From positions 1 through 26,660 of the IMG/VR virus record IMGVR_UViG_3300035701_000238: a DNA stretch of 26,660 nt. The stretch is one strand, 5' to 3'. The notes beneath the pieces are model-generated. The model was not told the DNA's origin and made no database searches. It worked only from the letters and a program-made list of their open reading frames with translations. Below, piece by piece: positions 22,349 to 26,660 of the stretch. This stretch comes from a virus. How positions within the stretch are numbered: the first letter of the stretch is position 1; every line of letters begins with the position of its first letter. Position numbers and translations under genes: made by a program.

Positions 22349-22552
22349 GTATACAGATGAGTACTCAGAAATAACTCCTGAAATTTGGAAGTTACTTGAA
22401 AAACAAATTAAACCAGGACGAGACAATAGAATGATTTTTCTTACCACTCCCTATTCCAATTGTCCCTATTCCTCTTGGTTTAAGGATATGTATCTACAAC
22501 ATTGGAGTAAGGATATGAAAAAGGATTATGAGCAAAGGAGCTAAAGAATGAA
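22315..22552 (+). repeat. Exact 19-base repeat of an initiation region
   Basis: AAAGGAGCTAAAGAATGAA occurs at 22315-22333 and 22534-22552, covering Shine-Dalgarno, spacer and start codon of two successive genes. This suggests duplication of the initiation signal or of an ancestral gene start. Confidence 0.85.
22329..22544 (+). CDS. Hypothetical protein, 71 aa
   Basis: AAAGGAG stands before the ATG, inside the end of the previous gene. The protein is acidic at the start (YEYTDEYSEITPEIWKLL) and aromatic later. The function is unknown. Its initiation region (22315-22333) is repeated exactly at 22534-22552 before the next gene. Confidence 0.65.
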   Translation: MKQDHYEYTDEYSEITPEIWKLLEKQIKPGRDNRMIFLTTPYSNCPYSSWFKDMYLQHWSKDMKKDYEQRS

Positions 22553-22766
22553 GAATAATACAAACAAAAGAAAAGTTATCCATCCAGGTAATTTACCAGG
22601 CAGTTTTTCATCTTTGATTTTGTTTCTTATGGTTCTATATTTACTACTTGATAAATTCAATATACCTAGTTGGGGTTGGGGAGTGTATGGAACATTGGTT
22701 GTTGTTATATTACTTATAGGAGTAATTGGGAAAATTAATGAAGACTACGAAAGATTACTACCATAA
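22548..22766 (+). CDS. Membrane protein with two spans, 72 aa
   Basis: Two hydrophobic segments are seen, SSLILFLMVLYLLL (about 22-35) and VYGTLVVVILLIGVIG (about 46-61), joined by a short loop with WGWG. The N-terminus is basic and the C-terminus charged. The function is unknown. It precedes a promoter and two more envelope-directed genes. Confidence 0.7.
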   Translation: MKNNTNKRKVIHPGNLPGSFSSLILFLMVLYLLLDKFNIPSWGWGVYGTLVVVILLIGVIGKINEDYERLLP

Positions 22767-22769
22767 CAA

Positions 22770-22778
22770 TGTTATAAT
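22770..22778 (+). promoter_or_regulatory. Extended -10 promoter (TGtTATAAT)
   Basis: The motif stands in the short gap after the two-span protein and 26 bases before the next ATG. The unit it would drive ends at the terminator at 23982-24006 and holds only two genes. Confidence 0.6.
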
Positions 22779-22803
22779 AATAAAAAAGTGAAAGGAGATT
22801 ATT

Positions 22804-23085
22804 ATGCAAGATCAACAGGAGAACATAGTATATATGAAGGACAAAAAGAAAAAACCATTATGGGACATGTTTCATCCATTCCGAATATACATAGAGGTAA
22901 TGGTAATCATTGTGGGTACTGTTATCTTCTTTGGAATTATTGAGCCATGGCTTATTAGTTTCAAAAGTGATTTTACAGTATGGATGGGAATTTTACTTCC
23001 CATCTTTATTTATGTGCCTCTTACTATTTGGATTTTGAGAAGAGCATTTTTATATGCGAAAAAGATAGTAGATAACTTAAAATAA
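22804..23085 (+). CDS. Membrane protein with two spans, 93 aa
   Basis: AAAGGAG stands before the ATG. The N-terminus is soluble and basic (MKDKKKKPLWDMFHPFRIYI). Two hydrophobic segments follow: VMVIIVGTVIFFGIIEPWL (about 33-51) and MGILLPIFIYVPLTIWIL (about 61-78). A basic tail follows. It is cotranscribed with the SPFH lipoprotein and may be its membrane partner. Confidence 0.75.
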   Translation: MQDQQENIVYMKDKKKKPLWDMFHPFRIYIEVMVIIVGTVIFFGIIEPWLISFKSDFTVWMGILLPIFIYVPLTIWILRRAFLYAKKIVDNLK

Positions 23086-23099
23086 AAAGGAGAGAAGTT

Positions 23100-23957
23100 A
23101 TGAAAAAGTTCGGGGTTTTATTTTTGGCATTAGTCATACTGAGTATGACTACGGGGTGTTTGGAAAAGGTTCCTTATGGTTATCAAGGGATTTTAGTTAA
23201 TCTTCTTGGTGGAGACAAAGGGGTTACACCAGAGCAGGTTCCTGTTGGTAGGATTTGGGTTGGTCTCAATCAGGATTTATTCTTGTTTCCAACCTTCTTA
23301 CAAAACTATGTATGGTCACAGAGTGCAGAAGAAGGAAAGGCTGTTAATGAAGGAATAGATGTTCAGACGCAAGAAGGAATGGCTGTTGGTCTTGATGTTG
23401 GTATTTCTTATCATTTTGATCCTGAAAAGATACCTAGCATATTCAAACAGTTTATGAAAGGACCGGATGAAATAAGAGATATTTACATGAGGAACACAGT
23501 GAGAAATGCTTTGGTAAAATCAGCTTCTAGTTATACTGTAGAGCAAATTTATGGCCCGGGGAAGGCTGACTTCTTAAGTAAAGCCCAACAGTTTGCAAAA
23601 GATGATTCTGATCCAAAAGGGATTATAATTGACAAGTTATTCCTTACAGGTCAAATGAGGTTACCAGCACAGGTTGTTGCTGCTCTTAATGCAAAAATTC
23701 AAATGACACAGGAAGCACAGAAGGCAGAAAATCAGGTTAAACAGGCAGAGGCCATAGCGAAACAGCAGGTTGCTACTGCAGAAGGTAATGCAAAGTCAGT
23801 TTTGATTAATGCAGAAGCACAGGCGAAGTCTAACCAGATATTAAATGCATCATTGACTCCTACTCTTGTTGAGTACATAAAAGCCAATAAGTGGAATGGA
23901 CAACTTCCTCAAGTTACTGGAGGAGCAACACCAATTATTGATATGAGGACAAAGTAA
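23100..23957 (+). CDS. SPFH/Band 7 (prohibitin-like) lipoprotein, 285 aa
   Basis: The N-terminus is a lipoprotein signal peptide: MKKFGVLFLALVILSMTTGC, with Cys20 as the probable lipidated residue (the lipobox is somewhat unusual). The SPFH pattern follows: VPYGYQGILVNLLGG, then VQTQEGMAVGLDVGISYHFD and IRDIYMRNTVRNALVKSASS. Then comes the Ala/Gln/Lys coiled coil typical of prohibitins (AQKAENQVKQAEAIAKQQVA). Such proteins form membrane rings that scaffold lipids or restrain FtsH-type proteases. It would sit on the outer face of the cytoplasmic membrane or in the periplasm. A terminator follows at once. Confidence 0.88.
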   Translation: MKKFGVLFLALVILSMTTGCLEKVPYGYQGILVNLLGGDKGVTPEQVPVGRIWVGLNQDLFLFPTFLQNYVWSQSAEEGKAVNEGIDVQTQEGMAVGLDVGISYHFDPEKIPSIFKQFMKGPDEIRDIYMRNTVRNALVKSASSYTVEQIYGPGKADFLSKAQQFAKDDSDPKGIIIDKLFLTGQMRLPAQVVAALNAKIQMTQEAQKAENQVKQAEAIAKQQVATAEGNAKSVLINAEAQAKSNQILNASLTPTLVEYIKANKWNGQLPQVTGGATPIIDMRTK

Positions 23958-23981
23958 TTGAATTTTAAAGAGACCAGAATA

Positions 23982-24006
23982 ATGTTTGAGGAGAAGCCTC
24001 AAACAT
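23982..24006 (+). terminator. Rho-independent terminator after the SPFH gene
   Basis: ATGTTTGAGG pairs perfectly with CCTCAAACAT around loop AGAAG, 24 bases after the stop codon. It is followed by ATTTATTC. The stem is 10 bp but only moderately rich in G and C, and the T-run is broken, so it may be a weak terminator. Confidence 0.65.
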
Positions 24007-24029
24007 ATTTATTCATGAAAACAGGTCGG

Positions 24030-24079
24030 GTGCTGGAGCGGTTGTTCTCTACTGGATCTCTTTCAACCGCTTGCAGCAC
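24030..24079 (+). other. Long hairpin between terminator and promoter
   Basis: GTGCTG (24030-24035) pairs with CAGCAC (24074-24079), and GCGGTTG (24038-24044) with CAACCGC (24064-24070), separated by a small internal loop. The apical loop has 19 bases and is T-rich. It is the GC-richest part of this gap and lies just upstream of the next -10 box. It could be a second terminator, an operator or a small structured RNA. Confidence 0.55.
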
Positions 24080-24093
24080 ATACTAAAAAAATG

Positions 24094-24102
24094 TGATATA
24101 AT
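24094..24102 (+). promoter_or_regulatory. Extended -10 promoter (TGaTATAAT)
   Basis: ATGTGATATAATG, nearly the same as at 5874-5885, is placed 20 bases before the metallopeptidase ATG. TTGCAG upstream lies in the arm of the hairpin and is spaced too far away for a standard -35. Confidence 0.62.
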
Positions 24103-24122
24103 GAATTAAAAAGGAGAAAAAC

Positions 24123-24569
24123 ATGGAACCAACATTTTATACAAACGCTCCAGTAGAAGACATGGCAAATGACTTGATTCAAAAGTATGATGAACTTTCT
24201 GATTGTAGTTCTGCTATTATTAAGTATGTTTTTAAAAATGCAGAAAAGTCAAAACATGCTGGTGTTTGTTCCAAAGCAACTGGAAAATGGAAGTTCTTAG
24301 TTGATGTTGATTATGTTATAGAACTGCACTTTGAAACATGGGATGAATTAGATGAATTGCAACAAAAAGCATTACTATTCCATGAGCTTCATCATATTGA
24401 AAAGCAAACCAAAGTTAAAGATGGAGAAGAAATTGTCACCTGGAAAATTAGAGAACACACAAATCAGTTGTTTCTAAAAGAAGTAGAACTGTTTGGTGCT
24501 TGGAATTCCTCTTTAGTTCAATTACAAAATGCGTTTCTTGGAATAAAGACTCAGGCTGATTTAGAGTAA
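24123..24569 (+). CDS. Putative phage metallopeptidase, 148 aa
   Basis: QQKALLFHELHHIEK carries HELHH (H87, E88, H91), the zinc-binding and catalytic helix of a zincin. Upstream VDYVIELHFETWDEL is a strand, and a downstream WKIREHTNQLFLKEV helix may offer the third ligand. The layout matches the putative phage metallopeptidase family found in many tailed phages, whose target is unknown. AAAAGGAG precedes the ATG. A possible antisense gene overlaps its last 19 bases. Confidence 0.8.
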   Translation: MEPTFYTNAPVEDMANDLIQKYDELSDCSSAIIKYVFKNAEKSKHAGVCSKATGKWKFLVDVDYVIELHFETWDELDELQQKALLFHELHHIEKQTKVKDGEEIVTWKIREHTNQLFLKEVELFGAWNSSLVQLQNAFLGIKTQADLE

Positions 24570-24745
24570 GGAATGTTTTCTGAGGATGCATTAGATAATA
24601 TGACTTGGTTTAAAAGTTCATTAGTGAAGTTGATGATGTCTTTGGTTGCAAAACCATTTTTAAGCATCTCTTTGTGCATGGTTTTAGCCAGTAGTTTAAC
24701 TGCTTTTGTTGGTTCCATGTTTTTTAGTATTATTGGAGTTGTCAT
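24551..24745 (-). CDS. Possible minus-strand gene, 64 aa
   Basis: The minus frame encodes a soluble helical protein (MEPTKAVKLLAKTMHKEMLK, then KDIINFTNELLNQVI) with purines favoured at first codon positions, as in real genes. The + strand ORF over the same bases (24573-24809) has a poorer composition. No Shine-Dalgarno is seen. Going upstream of its ATG on the minus strand there is ATAATAT-like sequence, then a perfect palindrome (24771-24791). It converges with the metallopeptidase gene. This would be the only minus-strand gene in the window, so the call stays cautious. Confidence 0.42.
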   Translation of the reverse strand: MTTPIILKNMEPTKAVKLLAKTMHKEMLKNGFATKDIINFTNELLNQVILSNASSENIPYSKSA

Positions 24746-24770
24746 GACTTATATTATGCAAGAATCATGC

Positions 24771-24791
24771 AAAATAAACATTGTTTATTTT
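24771..24791. promoter_or_regulatory. Perfect 10-bp palindrome, possible operator
   Basis: AAAATAAACA, a central T, and TGTTTATTTT form a perfect dyad. It is placed between the possible minus-strand gene and the + strand promoter at 24836. The one-base centre makes it a better protein-binding site than an RNA hairpin. Confidence 0.5.
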
Positions 24792-24835
24792 CACATAATT
24801 AAAAATTAAGTTGTTGCAGTTATGACAACAGATTA

Positions 24836-24844
24836 TGTTATAAT
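24836..24844 (+). promoter_or_regulatory. Extended -10 promoter (TGtTATAAT)
   Basis: TATGTTATAAT stands 21 bases before the ATG at 24866. TTGCAG (24814-24819) lies upstream at 19 bases spacing, slightly long for a -35. It likely drives the run that includes the RuvC gene. Confidence 0.62.
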
Positions 24845-24865
24845 AAATGAAAAAGGAGAAAGGAA

Positions 24866-25090
24866 ATGATTACAAAGAAATGCTTGGCCTATGTAATATT
24901 GGCAACAACTGATTGGGAAAAGAAAGTCAAGGTTGAATTTACTCATATTCCCATTGATGAAGATTTTCCTGAGGATGGAATTCAACAAACTTTATGGGAA
25001 GCGATTACAAATAAATTAACGGGAACTTCAACTCCTATCAAAAGGGTAGAGATTAAAGATATTTATGTTAGAGTAGGACCAAAGGAGTAG
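24866..25090 (+). CDS. Hypothetical protein, 74 aa
   Basis: AAAAAGGAGAAAGG precedes the ATG. It is a small beta-rich protein (CLAYVILATTDWEKKVKVEF; VEIKDIYVRVG). No family is recognised. It is the first gene after the promoter and lies four bases before the resolvase gene, whose Shine-Dalgarno is inside its end. Confidence 0.72.
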   Translation: MITKKCLAYVILATTDWEKKVKVEFTHIPIDEDFPEDGIQQTLWEAITNKLTGTSTPIKRVEIKDIYVRVGPKE

Positions 25091-25093
25091 ATA

Positions 25094-25603
25094 ATGTTAC
25101 TGGCATTGGATGTAGGATTTAAAAATATGGGATGGGTCTTAATTGATAAAGGAGTAATCAAGAATTGTGGTGTCATAACAACTGAGAAGTCCAAGAACAA
25201 ACAATGTAGAGTGGCGGATGACCGAGCCTGGAGATCTGCAGAATTAGCCACCAAACTTGACGATCTTCTGAGAGATCAGTTTGTTGACGGCATCGTTGCA
25301 GAAGCACCAAGTGGTGGTGCCCAGAATGCACGGGCAATGGCGATGATGAACATGGGACTTGCTATCGTGTCCTGTGTTGCTGCATTAAGAGAAGTTCCCA
25401 TTGAGTGGTCAACTCCTCAAGAGGGCAAGAAGGCTATGTGTGGGAAGAACAATGCGAGTAAGGAAGAAATGATGCAAGCAGCAAGAGATTTATATCCTGG
25501 TTATATGTTTCCAAAAGCAGCAGGAACATTTGAACACATTGCAGATGCAATCGGTTCCTACAAGGCACTTAGGAATGGTAATTTAGTGAGACAGTATGGA
25601 TAA
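25094..25603 (+). CDS. RuvC-like Holliday junction resolvase
   Basis: The RNase H fold acidic residues are in order: LALDVGFKNMGW (D6), GIVAEAPSGG (E70), and FEHIADAIGSY (H148, D151). GKKAMCGKNNASKEEM near residue 115-130 is the typical helix region of RuvC. It would cut four-way junctions made by recombination-dependent replication before packaging. At 169 residues the size fits. Its middle is markedly richer in G and C than neighbouring small genes. It overlaps the next gene by eight bases. Confidence 0.88.
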   Translation: MLLALDVGFKNMGWVLIDKGVIKNCGVITTEKSKNKQCRVADDRAWRSAELATKLDDLLRDQFVDGIVAEAPSGGAQNARAMAMMNMGLAIVSCVAALREVPIEWSTPQEGKKAMCGKNNASKEEMMQAARDLYPGYMFPKAAGTFEHIADAIGSYKALRNGNLVRQYG

Positions 25604-25976
25604 GTCATGTAAAGGATGTGTCTATCATTGGTTGGATGGTCGATGTGGTGTCAGAGCAGATCATCCAAGAACGTCCAAGGGGTGTGAGGATTATCAGGAC
25701 TACTATCTTGCTGGGGAGATTCATGATGCTAAAATTCATGATGCTAAAATTCATGATGCTATTTATTCTTTTCATTCACCTGCTAAGAAAGTATCAGCAA
25801 GGGAAATTAAAAGAGTCCTGGGTTATCTTATTATATTTTTTATATTTGCATCCATATTTGTCTTTGGGGTTATGGTGATACACATTCCTTTTCTCGTCTT
25901 GCTTGGGATTTATTGTTTTGCATTAGGCACAGTAGGTTTAATCTTTCTAGCAGTCACGTGGATAATGGGAGGATAG
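25596..25976 (+). CDS. Cysteine-rich, two-span membrane protein with IHDAK repeats, 126 aa
   Basis: The N-terminus CKGCVYHWLDGRCGV with a later GCEDYQDYY is a small cysteine-rich motif that occurs in many phage proteins. Then IHDAKIHDAKIHDAI comes from a 15-bp tandem repeat. Two long hydrophobic segments follow (YLIIFFIFASIFVFGVMVIH and FLVLLGIYCFALGTVGLIFL). The N-terminal cysteine part probably faces the cytoplasm. The next reading frame begins with a related CENCYYWD motif. Confidence 0.75.
   Translation: MDKSCKGCVYHWLDGRCGVRADHPRTSKGCEDYQDYYLAGEIHDAKIHDAKIHDAIYSFHSPAKKVSAREIKRVLGYLIIFFIFASIFVFGVMVIHIPFLVLLGIYCFALGTVGLIFLAVTWIMGG
25719..25761 (+). repeat. 15-bp tandem repeat, about 2.9 copies
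   Basis: ATTCATGATGCTAAA is repeated at 25719 and 25734, and 13 bases of it again at 25749. It encodes IHDAK units between the cysteine-rich part and the first membrane span. The copies are identical, so copy number is likely to vary. Confidence 0.92.
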
Positions 25977-25977
25977 T

Positions 25978-26166
25978 ATGAAATGTGAAAATTGCTATTA
26001 CTGGGATTGAGGATGCCACATGATCAATAGTTATGTCACAGAAGAAGATGTGGTTGATTATTACTGTAAGATGGTCTTTAATTTGGCTGTCAAAGAAATA
26101 GCTGAAATCATGGTGGAGGAAATAAGGGATCTTTCTCCATTGAATGAGTTGGGAGTTTATCAATGA
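25978..26166 (+). pseudogene. Cysteine-motif gene interrupted by in-frame TGA
   Basis: GGGAGG precedes the ATG. The frame reads MKCENCYYWD, then TGA (26008-26010), then GCHMINSYVTEEDVVDYYCK and on to a normal stop overlapping the next ATG. C-x2-C-YYWD-x-GC is the same kind of motif as in the upstream gene, so the stop breaks a conserved cluster. CGA to TGA or TGG to TGA would explain it. Translation could also restart at ATG 26020, with GAGG (26009-26013 region) as a weak Shine-Dalgarno, giving 48 residues. A sequencing error is possible too. Confidence 0.65.
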
Positions 26167-26348
26167 TTAAGTTTATTGAGGGATTATTTTTATCAGATCA
26201 CGAATGGAAAAAGAAATATTGTCCTCATTTGTATAATTACTTGTTTTTGATGAATGATGAAAAGAGACATAACCTTTGGGTGAGTTATTGGGAAGCAAGT
26301 AAAAAGATAGAAATTCAAGTTCAATGGAAATTGGACGGAATATTATGA
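26163..26348 (+). CDS. Hypothetical protein, 61 aa
   Basis: It is joined by ATGA overlaps to both neighbours. It is a Trp-, Tyr- and Lys-rich small soluble protein (DHEWKKKYCPHLYNYLFLMN). No motif is recognised. Confidence 0.6.
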   Translation: MIKFIEGLFLSDHEWKKKYCPHLYNYLFLMNDEKRHNLWVSYWEASKKIEIQVQWKLDGIL

Positions 26349-26660
26349 TCAAGTCTTTACATATTGAAAATTGGCAAAGTCATAAGGATACCACCCTCAA
26401 TTTCTGTGATGGTGTCAATGTCATAACGGGTGTTCCAAACTCAGGGAAGACTGCGATCCTGCGGGCACTCCTGTGGCTGATCGAGAACAGACCTTCTGGT
26501 GCATCACAGTACATGCCCACATTCGCAGGAGACAAATGCTATTCAAGAGTAGAAATAACTCTTGATGATGATGTCATTATTAATCTTGAAAAATCCCTCA
26601 GAACAACCAAGAAAGGTGAGAAAGTAGTTGATGATTCAATTTACAAGATCATAGGAGGAA
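26345..26660 (+). CDS. SbcC/Rad50-like ATPase (gp46-like), N-terminal part
   Basis: The frame runs off the window end after 105 codons. SLHIENWQSHKDTTLNFCDG then VNVITGVPNSGKTAILRALL is the N-terminal ATPase lobe of SMC-like nucleases, with Walker A GVPNSGKT at residues 29-36. With an SbcD/gp47 partner it would process DNA ends for recombination. Coiled coil, zinc hook and Walker B are beyond the window. The start overlaps the previous stop as ATGA. Its codons are more GC-rich than those of the small genes before it. Confidence 0.88.
   Translation, partial: MIKSLHIENWQSHKDTTLNFCDGVNVITGVPNSGKTAILRALLWLIENRPSGASQYMPTFAGDKCYSRVEITLDDDVIINLEKSLRTTKKGEKVVDDSIYKIIGG

Noticed and set aside
24573-24809. 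Plus-strand 78-codon frame after the metallopeptidase gene
   Set aside because: AAGGA touches its ATG with no spacer, the composition is poor, and the minus frame over the same bases looks more like protein. It cannot be fully excluded: its middle could form a membrane segment.
25978-26166. Genetic code with TGA read as Trp, or a selenocysteine codon
   Set aside because: Many genes here end at TGA within ATGA overlaps, no UCA tRNA is seen, and no convincing SECIS-type hairpin was identified after the TGA.

Overview
This window is a stretch of an AT-rich double-stranded DNA phage genome. Almost every gene lies on the + strand. Genes are short, tightly packed and often overlap as ATGA or TAATG, and most have a strong AAGGAG-type ribosome binding site. 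The recognisable genes are phage replication, recombination and nucleotide-metabolism functions plus a tRNA cluster; no structural or packaging gene was recognised. The strong Shine-Dalgarno sites and TGnTATAAT promoters fit a bacterial host read by a sigma70-type polymerase. The host itself cannot be named from this sequence.

Layout. 1-2454: the 3' end of a family A DNA polymerase, then small unknown genes. 2451-4447: a three-gene cassette (polysaccharide-deacetylase-like protein and two methyltransferases). 4519-5856: clamp-loader ATPase and a zincin-like protein. 5876-8889: a promoter, a 701-residue protein with a DUF2135-like C-terminal part, and small genes. 8899-9844: five tRNA or tRNA-like genes around one small gene; the last is an initiator tRNA and two of the others are abnormally built. 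9854-15085: C2H2 finger protein, small genes, a von Willebrand A protein, an adenylosuccinate-synthetase family enzyme (PurA/PurZ-like), a 54-residue membrane peptide, an HNH homing endonuclease and a gp32-like ssDNA-binding protein. 15087-15405: a small GC-richer unit bounded by perfect 14-bp inverted repeats. 15423-18860: unknown and zinc-binding proteins, a RecA-like recombinase and a YopX-like protein. 18874-22766: ribbon-helix-helix proteins, an Nmad1/DUF1599-like protein, two tiny ORFs, a 5'-3' exonuclease, and a small protein with the glycyl-radical tail of anaerobic ribonucleotide reductase. 22770-24006: a promoter, a membrane protein, an SPFH-domain lipoprotein and a terminator. 24030-26660: a hairpin, two promoters, a phage metallopeptidase, a possible antisense gene, a RuvC-like resolvase, a gene interrupted by TGA, and the start of an SbcC/Rad50-like ATPase.

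How the genes may work together. Polymerase, clamp loader, SSB, RecA-like protein, flap exonuclease, RuvC and SbcC form a largely self-sufficient replication and recombination set. The PurA-like enzyme, the Nmad1-like protein and the NrdD-tail protein point to remodelling of the purine and deoxynucleotide pools. The strongest leads for new biology are the stand-alone glycyl-radical tail, the inverted-repeat mini-unit, the abnormal tRNAs, the vWA/DUF2135-like gene neighbourhood, and a perfect GC-rich hairpin inside the recombinase gene.
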